Below are positions 1 to 10,690 of a stretch of 64,000 nt of DNA, piece by piece. The notes below the pieces were generated by a model. It worked only from the letters and a program-made list of their open reading frames with translations. It ran no database searches and was not told the DNA's origin. The stretch comes from Megaleporinus macrocephalus. Lineage: Eukaryota; Chordata; Actinopteri; Characiformes; Anostomidae. The stretch covers positions 766,501 to 830,500 of the forward strand of contig CM038715.1 in NCBI GenBank assembly GCA_021613375.1, in the 5' to 3' direction. Position 1 is the first letter of the stretch. Each line of letters opens with the position of its first letter. A program made the translations under genes and the position numbers.

Positions 1-151
1 TAACAGTCTTGTCACCTGGTTCCTCTTGTTAGTCCATGCATATATACCCTGTGTATTCAGTCTGTCCTTGTCGTTCATTGTGTTAATGTTGTGGTTTTTA
101 CGCTGTACCTGTCCGTTCGTCCGTTTTAATAAAAACCCTGTTTTTTTTTTC
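1..151 (+). mobile_element. 3' part of LTR-like repeat, cut by window edge
   Basis: The segment runs in parallel with about 39670-39800: a CACCTG stretch, a TATA-rich stretch, CAGTCTGTC, a run of GTT and TGTT words, then a polyadenylation-like AATAAA at 128-133. It therefore belongs to the same TG...CA family as the elements at 1339 and 39542. The left part lies outside the window, and the right end runs into a T-tract without the usual GTTACA terminus. Confidence 0.55.
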
Positions 152-1338
152 TCACTCAAGATATGTCTTGAAATTTATATTTTATAACATTTCAGTAGAT
201 GTGAACTCTTCTGGCTCACAGAAATGATCATTTCATATTGCCATTGTCTGTAATTGTCATGCCATTACGTTTAATGTCATGACCACTTATGCTCATTTTT
301 ACTAGCTGTATTATAGATAGCTATCATGATATAAATGTTATGGTATCTGTCACGACAATTACCAGTAAAAGTGACATGACAGTGTCATATTACTCATAAC
401 AACAGCTCACAACAACATCTGACATCTGCCATGCCATGTTTCTGACAGGCTTAGGTCAATGCTATTGAGCAGGGTTCAAGTTGTGTTGCCCAGTAACGAT
501 ATGACAGTTTTAGAAGAACGCAGGAGAGATTAAACCCAAGCAACAACACATAGTTTGATAGAAACAGTATGAGATTCCAAGCCCTATTTGTAATCATATT
601 AGCGCTGTGGACATCTGGTTTATAGGCATTTGAAACTGCATATGAATATATTCCATGACTTTCCTCAGTACATTCCCATAAACATTCCATTCGTTACTTC
701 AGTGCTTATGTGTTAAGCATAGAGCTGTGAGCTGTCTTTATACCAAGTGACAAACATTCTCTGCACTCCAGTGAATGTGCACATAGCCCTTAGCTGTACA
801 GTAGTTGTACTGGAGATATCCTTTAGTCTTCTCAGACAGATTTGGAGTATCTGTGAGGGTAATATCTTCACAGATTGGATATAAATGAACACTGTAATTA
901 TCTAGTTGGTAACTGGAAATGGTTTTTGAGTAAAGTTTGGCTGGGAGAGGAAAGCAGGTAGCAGTTCTGCAGAAATTGAGAACTTCACAAGAAGGTGTTT
1001 CTGGAGTTTCACACACTCTAAAATACAGTTTGTTACTTTTGTGTCATATCTTCATGAAATATAGCTTCAGTTGTTTTTTATCTTTATATCAAGTGGCAAA
1101 CAGCTTTTTGCACCCAGGTTTGCTGCTCTTTGTAATGGAGATGTCTCTCGGCTTCCTCCGAACAGAAAAGAAATAGCATTATGTTAACCTGTTGTCCATT
1201 TCAAATGGAAATTTTAAACAATAGTGAAAACTATCATTTTTGACATAATAAAAAAGTTCATGAATAAGAGATCAATGCCAACTATCTGTGGCAAAACTGC
1301 AGAGAATGGAAATGTAAGCCTTTTAAAAATAATTGTGT
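152..1338. other. Low-information stretch, no gene recognised
   Basis: No reading frame resembles a protein family. At 230-420 there are many TGTCATG/CATGACA words in both orientations, which looks like an eroded palindromic MITE. The stretch around 712-760 (GCATAGAGCTG...) recurs in diverged form at 6431-6475, so part of it is dispersed repeat. Confidence 0.4.
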
Positions 1339-3417
1339 TGTCATGCTCTGCCCTGTTTCCCAGTCTATGTCCTGTAATTCCCTCAAGTTAGCCATGTGCT
1401 CGTGTTTGTTTTGATCATGTGCTCCTAGTGTCTCTGCCCCCCTCGCCTACTGATTTACTACTGAGTATTCAGACATACTAGCCGCGCTCACCTACTGATT
1501 TACTACTGAGTATTCAGACATACTAGCCACGCCCACCTACTGATTTACTACTGAGTATTCAGACATACTAGCCGCGCTCGCCTACTGATTTCACTACTGA
1601 GTATTCAGACATACTAGCCACGCTCGCCTACTGATTTACTACTGAGTATTCAGACATACTAGCCGTGCTCGCCTACTGATTTACTACTGAGTGTTTAGAC
1701 ATACTAGCCACACTCGCCTACTGATTTACTACTGAGTATTCAGACATCCTAGCCACGCTCGCCTACTGATTTACTACTGAGTATTCAGACATCCTAGCCA
1801 CGCTCGCCTACTAATTTACTACTGAGTATTCAGACATACTAGCCACGCTCGCCTACTGATTTACTACTGAGTATTCAGACATACTAGCCGTGCTCGCCTA
1901 CTGATTTACTACTGAGTGTTTAGACATACTAGCCACACTCGCCTACTGATTTACTACTGAGTATTCAGACATACTAGCCGTGCTCGCCTACTGATTTACT
2001 ACTGAGTGTTTAGACATACTAGCCGCGCTCGCCTACTGATTTACTACTGAGTATTCAGACATACTAGCCGCGCTCGCCTACTGATTTACTACTGAGTATT
2101 CAGACATACTAGCCGCGCTCGCCTACTGATTTACTACTGAGTATTCAGACATACTAGCCGCGCTCGCCTACTGATTTACTACTAAGTATTCAGACATACT
2201 AGCCGCGCTCGCCTACTGATTTACTACTGAGTATTCAGACATACTAGCCCCGCTAACCTACTGATTTACTACTGAGTATTCAGACATACTAGCCGTGCTC
2301 GCCTACTGATTTACTACTGAGTATTCAGACATACTAGCCACGCTCGCCTACTGATTTACTACTGAGTATTCAGACATACTAGCCACGCTCGCCTACTAAT
2401 TTACTACTGAGTATTCAGACATACTAGCCACGCTCGCCTACTGATTTACTACTGAGTATTCAGACATACTAGCCGTGCTCGCCTACTGATTTACTACTGA
2501 GTGTTTAGACATACTAGCCGCGCTCGCCTACTGATTTACTACTGAGTATTCAGACATACTAGCCGCGCTCGCCTACTGATTTACTACTGAGTATTCAGAC
2601 ATACTAGCCGCGCTCGCCTACTGATTTACTACTGAGTATTCAGACATACTAGCCGTGCTCGCCTACTGATTTACTACTGAGTGTTTAGACATACTAGCCG
2701 CGCTCGCCTACTGATTTACTACTGAGTATTCAGACATACTAGCCGCGCTCGCCTATTGATTTACTACTGAGTATTCAGACATACTAGCCGCGCTCGCCTA
2801 CTGATTTACTACTGAGTATTCAGACATACTAGCCGCGCTCGCCTACTGATTTACTACTGAGTATTCAGACATACTAGCCCCGCTAACCTACTGATTTACT
2901 ACTGAGTATTCAGACATACTAGCCGCGCTCGCCTACTGATTTACTACTGAGTATTCAGACATACTAGCCCCGCTAACCTACTGATTTACTACTGAGTATT
3001 CAGACATACTAGCCGTGCTCGCCTACTGATTTACTACTGAGTATTCAGACATACTAGCCACGCTCGCCTACTGATTTACTACTGAGTATTCAGACATACT
3101 AGCCGCGCTCGCCTACTGATTTACTACTGAGTATTCAGACATACTAGCCGCGCTCGCCTACTGATTTACTACTGAGTATTCAGACATACTAGCCGCGCTC
3201 GCCTACTGATTTACTACTGAGTATTCAGACATACTAGCCGTGCTCGCCTACTGATTTACTACTGAGTATTCAGACATACTAGCCGCGCTCGCCTACTGAT
3301 TTACTACTGAGTAGTAGGTAAGTAGGATATTTCGGACACACCCTCTGTTTTCCCCTGAATTCGTCTGACATTTTGTGGTGGTAATCCTCATCTGCGTGTG
3401 TGTCCACCAGCGTTACA
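1339..3417 (+). mobile_element. LTR-like TG...CA element containing a minisatellite
   Basis: The left end begins TGTCATGCTCTGCC and follows the start of the element at 39542 (both contain ...CATGTGCTC...). The right end (about 3380-3417) has AATCCTCATCTGCGTGTGT and ends GCGTTACA, again like 39542-39869. The outer 5-bp flanks are TGTGT and TGTGC, a 4/5 match that would fit a worn 5-bp target duplication. The middle is replaced or expanded by a 45-bp tandem array. TG...CA ends and the short target duplication suggest a solo LTR. That class is an inference, since no internal coding region is present here. Confidence 0.6.
1446..3312 (+). repeat. 45-bp minisatellite, about 41 copies
   Basis: The unit starts CCTACTGATTTACTACTGAG and continues through ATTCAGACATACTAGCC to a variable GCGCTCG-type linker. 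Successive units are exactly 45 bp apart, for example at 1989 and 2034, with a single-base insertion near 1592. Variants (GTGTTTAGAC for GTATTCAGAC, CCCCGCTAACC for CGCGCTCGCC, CATCCTAG for CATACTAG) recur in the same order, which points to duplication of multi-unit blocks. Stops occur in the frames examined, so it is not coding. It lies inside the LTR-like element. Confidence 0.95.
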
Positions 3418-4068
3418 TGTGCTCTGTGTTTCTGTTTGAACTTGTTAACGCTAACAGTTGAGGTCAAATATTAACAGAGATGTAGTTTTCTAATAAGTTC
3501 TTGCAGTTACTCGCTGCAGGATCTATAATAATTTAATGCCATGCGTTTGTTAGTTAAATATCTGCAGGATAAACAAATGTGATTGTGAGAGTAAAATTCA
3601 AGAACGGGTGTGGATGTTTCGAGTGCGTTTCTTGCAATGGTAGGTCAAAGCTGTACTCAGGTCAGCACACCTTGTGGAAAGGGGGCAGGATGAACAGTGG
3701 CTCATTATCATGCAAGGGACCAGGCATTCCACCCGGCCGTTCTGAACAGAGCTGTTTAGACGGGGTGAAAAAGGTGCCGTGATGCTTGATCCTGAATGCT
3801 ATTTTGGCCAAAGCATTTCACAGACATTTCATTTTAGACGCCAAGGAACTGTGTTGAAACAGGATTACAATATGTCATCTTTAAAGGTTTAGTCCGAACA
3901 ATATAGACATAACATGTTTTACAAAGACAGTTGAAAACATACATTTATGCCATAAATGATACACCTGTAACTGTAATATAAACATAATAAAAAATAAGAG
4001 CTTTTCCAAATACATAAGAATTATTTAAAGACTGCCTACTAAGTATTGAATGTATTTATAAAGCAACA
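3418..4068. other. Unassigned spacer, no gene seen
   Basis: Mixed sequence with two short open frames that resemble nothing known (for example 3579-3782). The second half (3880-4068) is AT-rich. I see no tandem structure and no terminal inverted repeats. Confidence 0.4.
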
Positions 4069-4150
4069 CCTAAGACACACTCCACACAGAACCACCCGGA
4101 CCGAGAATCCAACACAGATCATCTTACTGTGAGGAGACAGTGCTGACCAC
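4069..4150 (+). repeat. 3' tail of a widespread fish dispersed repeat
   Basis: Contains ACACTCCACACAGAACCACC, then AGATCATCTTACTGTGAGG and CGACAGTGCT-like text. The same tail closes the longer copies at 41957-42258, 51682-51989 and 56038-56262. Only the last 80 bp are present. It leads without a break into the 20-bp minisatellite. Confidence 0.75.
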
Positions 4151-5570
4151 TACACCACCATACTAACCACTACACCACCGTACTGATCACTACACCACCA
4201 TACTAACCACTACACCACCGTACTAACCACTACACCACCATACTAACCACTACACCACCATACTAACACTACACCACCATACTAACCACTACACCATCAT
4301 ACTAACTACTACACCACCGTACTGACCACTACACCACCATACTAACTACTACACCACCGTACTGACCACTACACCACCATACTAACCACTACACCACCGT
4401 ACTAACCACTACACCACCGTACTAACCACTACACCACCATACTAACCACTACACCACCATACTAACACTACACCACCATACTAACCACTACACCATCATA
4501 CTAACTACTACACCACCGTACTGACCACTACACCACCATACTAACTACTACACCACCGTACTGACCACTACACCACCATACTAACCACTACACCACCATA
4601 CTAACCACTACACCACCGTACTAACCACTACACCACCGTACTGACCACTACACCACCATACTAACCACTACACCAGCGTGCTGACTACTACACCACCATA
4701 CTGACCACTACACCACCGTACTAACCACTACACCACCGTACAAACCACTACACCACAGTACTAACTACCACACCACCATACTAACCACTACACCACAGGA
4801 CTAACCACTACACCACCGTACTAACCGCTACACCACCATACTAACCGCTACACCATCATACTAACCACTACACCACCATACTAACCACTACACCACCATA
4901 CTAACACTACACCACCATACTAACCACTACACCATCATACTAACTACTACACCACCGTACTGACCACTACACCACCATACTAACTACTACACCACCGTAC
5001 TGACCACTACACCACCATACTAACTACTACACCACCGTACTGACCACTACACCACCATACTAACCACTACACCACCATACTAACCACTACACCACCGTAC
5101 TAACCACTACACCACCGTACTGACCACTACACCACCATACTAACCACTACACCAGCGTGCTGACTACTACACCACCATACTGACCACTACACCACCGTAC
5201 TAACCACTACACCACCGTACAAACCACTACACCACAGTACTAACTACCACACCACCATACTAACCACTACACCACAGGACTAACCACTACACCACCGTAC
5301 TAACCGCTACACCACCATACTAACCGCTACACCATCATACTAACCACTACACCACCATACTAACCACTACACCACCGTACTAACCACTACACCACCGTAC
5401 TAACCACTACACCACCGTACTAACCACTACACCACCATACTAAGCACTACACCACCGTACTAAGCACTACACCACCGTACTAACCACTACACCACCATAC
5501 TGACCACTACACCACCATACTGACCACTACACCACCATACTAACCACTACACCACCATACTAACCAGCGT
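4141..5570 (+). repeat. 20-bp minisatellite, about 71 copies, with higher-order structure
   Basis: The unit is TACTAACCACTACACCACCR. The first unit continues the terminal GACAGTGCTGACCACTAC of the upstream dispersed repeat, so the array apparently grew from that tail. A shortened 18-bp variant (TACTAACACTACACCACC) occurs near 4261, 4461 and 4901. A distinctive block with CCAGCGTGCTGACTAC, CACAGTAC, CACAGGAC and AACCGCTAC variants occurs at about 4673-4870 and again at about 5153-5345. This shows duplication of blocks of roughly 440-480 bp. Confidence 0.95.
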
Positions 5571-5629
5571 GCTGCCCTTAGCTTATATCAGTAAAGGCTA
5601 AATGTTTTTTTATGAAGTAAGTTATGCTG

Positions 5630-5836
5630 CAACCATTTGATGTCATCTACCCAGCAGACATTGCGCATCAGAAATAATTGCTGCGTCCATATGTTACATA
5701 TTTAGAATAAAAGTGTTAATTTATAAATAAATCTGCTGCTTTTGTGATTTTTTTTTGCAATGTGTCTTAAGAATTTACAGTCATTACACCATATTAAGGC
5801 TTACATGTATTACCAGCCAGGATTTCACTTTAAGGG
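5630..5836 (+). mobile_element. Isolated end of the TTAA-flanked DNA element
   Basis: Matches the right end of copy A (7559-7765) in order: TCATCTACCCAGCAG, CATTGCGCATCAGAAATAAT, a TTTATAAATAAATCTG stretch, CAATGTGTCTTAA, then CATTACACCATATTAAGGC and ACCAGCC. The terminal GGTTCCCT has decayed to GATTTCACT. The internal part and the other end are absent, so this is a solo terminus. Confidence 0.8.
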
Positions 5837-5985
5837 ATATAAATTGCTTTATAATGGTTCTTAATACATGTTGACTGGTGCCACAAACAAAACATCTGCA
5901 AGAAAAATTGTGACAAAATTGTGCTTGATAAGATTCTGACCTGATTATACATTTGTTGCTGCATTTAGGGAATCTATGAGCATGT
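5837..5985 (+). repeat. Repeat flank shared with 24710-24820
   Basis: AAGGGATATAAA, GCTTTATAATGGTTCTTAAT and TCTGACCTGATTATACATT appear here and, reverse-complemented, beside copy B of the TTAA element. The two loci therefore share flanking DNA as well as the element end. Either the element inserted into an older repeat or the two loci are duplicated blocks. Confidence 0.6.
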
Positions 5986-5989
5986 CTTT

Positions 5990-6169
5990 GTGCTTGTTTG
6001 CATCGACGTTTCCTGCATTGCTTCATATTTTGGATCTTTGCTCTGTTTTCTGTTTTTTGATTATGGACTTGTCATGCCTGCTTGTGTTTTGACCCGTTCC
6101 TGCTCTGATGATTGCCCCTAATAATGCTACACAGCAAATGTATCCTGCCTCAACTCCCTGCCTGTTACA
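5990..6169 (+). mobile_element. Possible LTR-like tail ending GTTACA
   Basis: T-rich text with TGTCATGCCTGC near 6069 and an end CTGCCTGTTACA resembles the 3' ends of the TG...CA family elsewhere in the window. No 5' end or target duplication is visible, so this is tentative. Confidence 0.3.
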
Positions 6170-6549
6170 GATTTGGAATACATTTTATGAATATATAACA
6201 AAAATAACCAATTTTATCTAACTGAGTCAATAGTTTTGCTTTTCACTACATGACAGAACTCTTGTTAAGGTGAGTACCGAGGAGAATGCTGTCTCACATA
6301 CGAACCTGATGTTGTGGCTACATTAGCAGGAGAGACTTGTCTGAGCTTTTGAATTTTATTTTCAGAGAGTGGCCTTGTTACATGCACCCTCAAAAAAACA
6401 AGACAACTCTGTTATTTTTGTATCTGTATAAGGCATAGAGCTGCTTTCCGTCCTTGTACTAGGCAACAAACAGTTGAACTCTTAATATGATGCTTATATT
6501 AACTACCACATATTTAATATGATAATCTACCTTCACAGTGGTTCTGATT
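6170..6549. other. Unassigned stretch between repeats
   Basis: No coding potential or tandem structure recognised. A short section at 6431-6475 resembles 712-760, which makes it a dispersed repeat fragment. Confidence 0.35.
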
Positions 6550-6553
6550 TTAA

Positions 6554-7761
6554 AGGGAACATGTTGCATGTGGTAACACTTGTAAGCCTTAATATGTTGT
6601 AATGACTCTAAATTATTAGGACAGGTTGTTAAAAATCACTAAAAGTATCAGATTTATTAGATTTTCTGTAAAATCCGCTGCACGTGGGTCTCCATTGTTG
6701 TATCTACTGACGTGATCAGCGGGTAGTGACGTCAAATGGTTGCAGTAACCGGCCGTCACGCTTGAGCACAGCTAGCTAGCTAAACATGCTACTGTTCAGT
6801 CTTTACAGTTTGAGCTAGAACACAACATTTCTGAAATCAGCGGTGACATCACACACCACGTTAGTGTAAATGGTGAACAGAGAGGGTGGAGGAGAGAGTG
6901 GACACAGTGCTGGAGTTGTTGTGAAGCTGTGTGTTGGTGTTGACGGAGAAGGAGAGTGTCTGTTAAAGGAGCTCCGCTTTCTAGCAGGAAACATTCACGC
7001 TCAGTAAACAGCTAGATACACTGAACGGGAGTGTCTCTGAGCTTCACACTCCTTTATTAGTGAACTAGTATGTTCACTACTAAGACTGGACTTTCACCTT
7101 CAGGATCCACAAACGAGGAGAAGCAGCTGACGCTAACGCTAAACGTTCTCAGGAGAGAATCCAGCGCATGTTCACGTTCACGGTTCTTCTCGCGGTTCTC
7201 CATAATCTGGAGCTTTTGGACTTCCTGTGTGGGGAAACTGTGGCACTGCATTGTGTTTTAGTCTACGCTTAAAACCAACAGCCTCCGTCAAGTCTCTCAC
7301 CAGTGGTGGTCTACTGAACCACTCAAACTCATCCAGACTGAAGTGAGGAGAGCAGAGCGGGGGTCTTTGGGTAGCTGTGTTGGTCCACACGCTGCTTCAC
7401 TAACTATTCTCCTTGTTTATGTTTGTGAAGCTGTTTAGACTAATATCAATCTTCACACTGCCTTTCACTGAAACAACATCAACAACACAATGTAAATGGT
7501 TTTCTTTAAGCTAGGTTAGTAACTAACATCCACTCCTTCACACCACAGTCCAGTTTAGACCTGAAACCATCTGACCTCATCTACCCAGCAGGCATTGCAC
7601 ATCAGAAATAATGGCTGTGTCCATATGTTAAATATTTAGAATTAAAAAGCTAATTTCTAAATAAATCTGATACTTTTGTGATTTTTTTTGCAATGTGTCT
7701 TAACAATGTAGAGTCATTACACTACATTAAGGCTTACAAGTGTTACCAGCCAGGGTTCCCT
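6554..7761 (-). mobile_element. TTAA-flanked DNA transposon copy A (Kolobok-like)
   Basis: Bounded by TTAA on both sides (6550-6553 and 7762-7765), with terminal inverted repeats AGGGAAC...GTTCCCT. The similarity between ends goes on for about 70 bp (TGGTAACACTTGTAAGCC, TTAATATG.TGTAATGACTC) and then weakly to about 200 bp. It is 1208 bp long, too short for a full transposase. TTAA duplication with a purine-purine-G start fits the Kolobok superfamily as I know it. piggyBac also uses TTAA, but its ends usually start CCC. This copy is inverted relative to copies B (24822) and C (42380). The interior carries a THAP-like half reading frame. Confidence 0.8.
7178..7390 (-). pseudogene. THAP-like zinc-finger fragment, copy A
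   Basis: A 70-residue open frame reads RPPLCSPHFSLDEFEW early on and RRLKHNAVPQFPH later. THAP domains (a C2CH zinc finger that binds DNA in P-element and some other transposases) have a C-x2-H pair followed by a phenylalanine-rich turn and end in an AVPxxF-type motif. Both parts are visible here in the right order, but the N-terminal C-x2-4-C half is missing. A TGA lies just upstream in frame, next to a CAG that could be a splice acceptor, so this may be an exon rather than a complete gene. A second frame overlaps downstream (7057-7251, containing MENREKNREREHALD). The THAP assignment rests on motif reading only. Confidence 0.55.
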
Positions 7762-7765
7762 TTAA

Positions 7766-8231
7766 CAAATTAAAGTTACTACCTAATAACTACTAACTGG
7801 ACTAATCTACAACAAAGCACTTTCGCCTGTAGCAGATAACAAGCTGGCAGTTGACATGATCACACATAGTCTGTTTAGTTTACTTCACTTCTGAATATCT
7901 TTGACAGTGTTAAATATCAGAGATGTGGAGAGACCTGGGCTGTCCACAAACGGCACCAGCAGACTTCTTCCACACCAATGGTATGTCTACACAGCCAGCC
8001 AGACACAAATATTCATTTTATCTTTATGCTGAACAAAAACCCCACTCATCACCTCCAAGCACTGTGTTACCTGATGTCACTGTCAACAGACAGCTACATG
8101 GAAACAGAGCCAAACAACAGTCAAAACACGAGATCAAATTAAAGCCTAACAGCTGAGGCACGCGTTGAAAAGCCAAAAACTAATTTCTTACAAATAAATG
8201 CAGTAAAGCAGCAGTAAACAAAAGAATACTC
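7766..8231. other. Unassigned spacer
   Basis: Holds one 77-residue open frame (7923-8156) with no recognisable motif. I see no tandem repeat and no inverted termini. Confidence 0.35.
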
Positions 8232-8808
8232 TTGATGTCGCTAGTCATCGCCAAGAAAATCATCCTCATAAACTGGAAAAAAAACAAAACAAAACAAAAA
8301 AAAATAATATTTACATCATCCAGTGGAAAAATCTGTTAACAGACTATCTAGAAACCTTCTCAGAAACATTTGGAAACATCTAATTTAAACGCTACATTAT
8401 GAAATTAACATGATAATTAACAGCCAAAAAAAAAAAAAAAAATACACACACATGAATAAACAGGTGGACATTATTATATAAAATGCTGTGTTCATGTTTC
8501 TGTTTTCTGTTTAGGTATAAATGGATATATGTGTGTATACATATGTTTTTTTTTGTTTGGTTTTTGTTTTTTTCTGCTTGTTTAGTTGTTTGTTTGTTTG
8601 TATGTTTTCTTAGCGTTTTTTTTTATTTATTTTCATTTCCCTCCCCGGTCCCTCCAATTCGAAACCCCCACCAACCCTATCTGCATGGAAAAGAAAAAAA
8701 ATGTTGAAGTACAATGATTGTTTTTATGAAATAAATAATAAAGAATTAATAGTCCTCCGGAGAGGAGGGTGGTGGCAGGCCCCCCAAAAAATAAAATAAA
8801 TAAATAAA
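8232..8808 (+). repeat. Dispersed retroelement-like repeat with A-rich tail, copy 1
   Basis: Follows 51100-51665 nearly end to end. Shared landmarks are ATCCTCATRAACTGG, ATCATCCAGTRGAAAAATCT, AAAATGCTGTGTTCATG, the TATATGTGTRTACATAT stretch, ATAAAGAATTAATAGTC and GGCCCCC followed by A-rich sequence. The A-rich 3' tail suggests a LINE or SINE 3' end in plus orientation. I see no reverse transcriptase motif. Confidence 0.75.
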
Positions 8809-10143
8809 TGCAGTAGTATTTTGTATATGAGACATTTAGTGAAGGTTATTTTGTTTATGCCGTACGTGATAACTTGCTTTTATTAACTTGCCCATCTGCT
8901 TCCTTGAGTGAACAATAAGTGTCCAAGCCCGGCCCACCCTGCACACCATAATACCCACATGCACCTGTACGCAACCTATTGCCCGTTTACCTGCTATGAT
9001 CATGATTCCTGAAAATGAAACACACCTGCAAATTATTGTGGGGGTCCTGCTGAATGAACAGGTGAGCCTACTTTTTAAAGAAGTCTAGTTCCCCCTTACA
9101 TAATGATGCAATCAGAAGTAAACAGTTAAAATTTTTATTCCTTGCATCACATGAGTTTGTGCCAGCGCTCTCTGCTGAATGCTTGTGCAAGACCTGGCCA
9201 CGCTGCTGCGGTGAGAAGTAAGAATGCAGTGTGTTATAGAATCCATGCTGTAAGCACCAGCTGCAGCGAAGCTGTGGCAACATAGTTCTTCATTTCATGA
9301 AATCATTTTATCTATGTACATAATTTCTCATACTTCTGAGAATAACAAAGCTCTCCCCACACAAATCTGATCAGTCACGGAATATTCTGTAACTACATCA
9401 CACAACAGTCACGTCTGCTCCTGCTGCCCATAGATTCAGTAATATAAGGCCTTTACATAGTCATGAATATTGCTCTGATGAAAACAGTCTTCAAGCGAGC
9501 TGAGGCATAGTGCTACTGACGTCTTCTCTTTTACTAAAGTACTGTGAAAAAGCACGCTCTGTAGGGGACCATGTAATATATTCCCTTCTTTGAAAGTGGT
9601 TTCACAACCCTCTCCCTCTCTTTTTACGACCACTGGCTGTTTTAATCACCTACCTAGAGATAAAGAGAAAGAAATATAGATTAATCTTCTATAGGGGACC
9701 TTCCAAATAAAGCCTGACCAATATAACACATTAATAACTAAATAACAATTAAATTAACAACGTCAGTAAAACTATTTCAGGAAAATGTGATTATTTCTTG
9801 TTTTTTTTTTTCCAGATAATACAGTATATAAAGCTAATAACTAGTAAGAGATCTAGAATTATCTGAATAATCAAGGAATGCCATGCAAAAAACTTCCAGT
9901 AATGCATCCTATTCCCACATCATTACTACAAACACGTATTTAGTGAATTTGTTCTATGCTTAACATGCTTATGAAGAGTTTACTACTGTTTTCTGAGGTT
10001 GGATCATCATCATCTGGCTGTCTTAAAAAAGAAATCCAACATTATGAAATTATTAAGATCATGGTTGTTACATGTATCATTCTAGAGAAGCTTTCTGAGT
10101 CAGCATGTTCACAGTAGTAGTTATAGGAGCCAGATATCTGAAG
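8809..10143. other. Low-repeat stretch, possible conserved non-coding DNA at 9060-9360
   Basis: No gene recognised. The part from 9060 to 9360 is free of obvious repeat and balanced in composition, and contains ATGATGCAATCAGAAG and palindromic CAGCTGCAGCG. It could be conserved non-coding sequence, but only an alignment to other fish could show that. The rest is AT-rich. Confidence 0.3.
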
Positions 10144-10690
10144 TGTTTATTCAATTCAAGTTTATTTGTGTAGCTCTTTTTACAACGATCTTGTCACAAA
10201 GCAGCTTTACAGAAGTTTTGAAAACAGACAGTTACAACATATATCCCCCAGTGAGCAAACCAGAGGCAACAGTGGCAAGAACACCTCCCTCAGACTGGAG
10301 GAAGAAACCTTGGGAGGAACCAGACTTACAAGAGGAGACCCGTCCTCCTCTGATCAAACAGTATTTACAGTTTAACTAAACTCCAAAGAAAAGAGTCTCT
10401 GTTTGAAATCTGGATAGCAAAGCTTTAGAAGCTGCACAGATAGAGGCAGTGTATGACTGAGGCAGTCTCTGACTGAGGCAGTCTCTGACTGAGTCTTTAT
10501 GTAAAGTGGGCGTGAGCTGAAACAGTCCCATCCTATCTCAATGCTGGTGCATCTAGATGGTGTACAGTGATGTAACTGAGGGTGTAGCAGTTGACACAAA
10601 TGCACAGGAGAGCTGGCTGGTGATGGTGAGGAGGAGGCCCTGATGGTCAGTCCTCCAACAGCATTCAACAGACAGGAGGACAGTCATTAC
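10144..10690 (+). repeat. Dispersed fish repeat (TTCAATTCAAGTTTATTTG family), plus copy
   Basis: Starts TTCAATTCAAGTTTATTTGT, then CACAAAGCAGCTTTACAG, then a GGCAACAGTGGCAAGAAC and GAGGAAGAAACCTTGGGAGG core, and ends near AACAGCATTCAACAGACAGG. The reverse-orientation copies at 23611-23925 and 59344-59766 share this order. It is a very common teleost repeat. Short open frames through it are incidental. Unlike the other two copies, no 33-bp minisatellite is attached. A short GACTGAGGCAGTCTCT duplication sits at 10455-10495. Confidence 0.8.

Noticed and set aside
1446..5570. Long direct repeats that might be read as a CRISPR array
   Set aside because: Units are contiguous 45-bp and 20-bp tandem repeats with no unique spacers, in a eukaryotic repeat-rich window without cas genes.
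8261..8450. A-rich runs as an origin or matrix-attachment region
   Set aside because: They belong to a dispersed repeat with a second copy at 51100. Base composition alone does not support either role.
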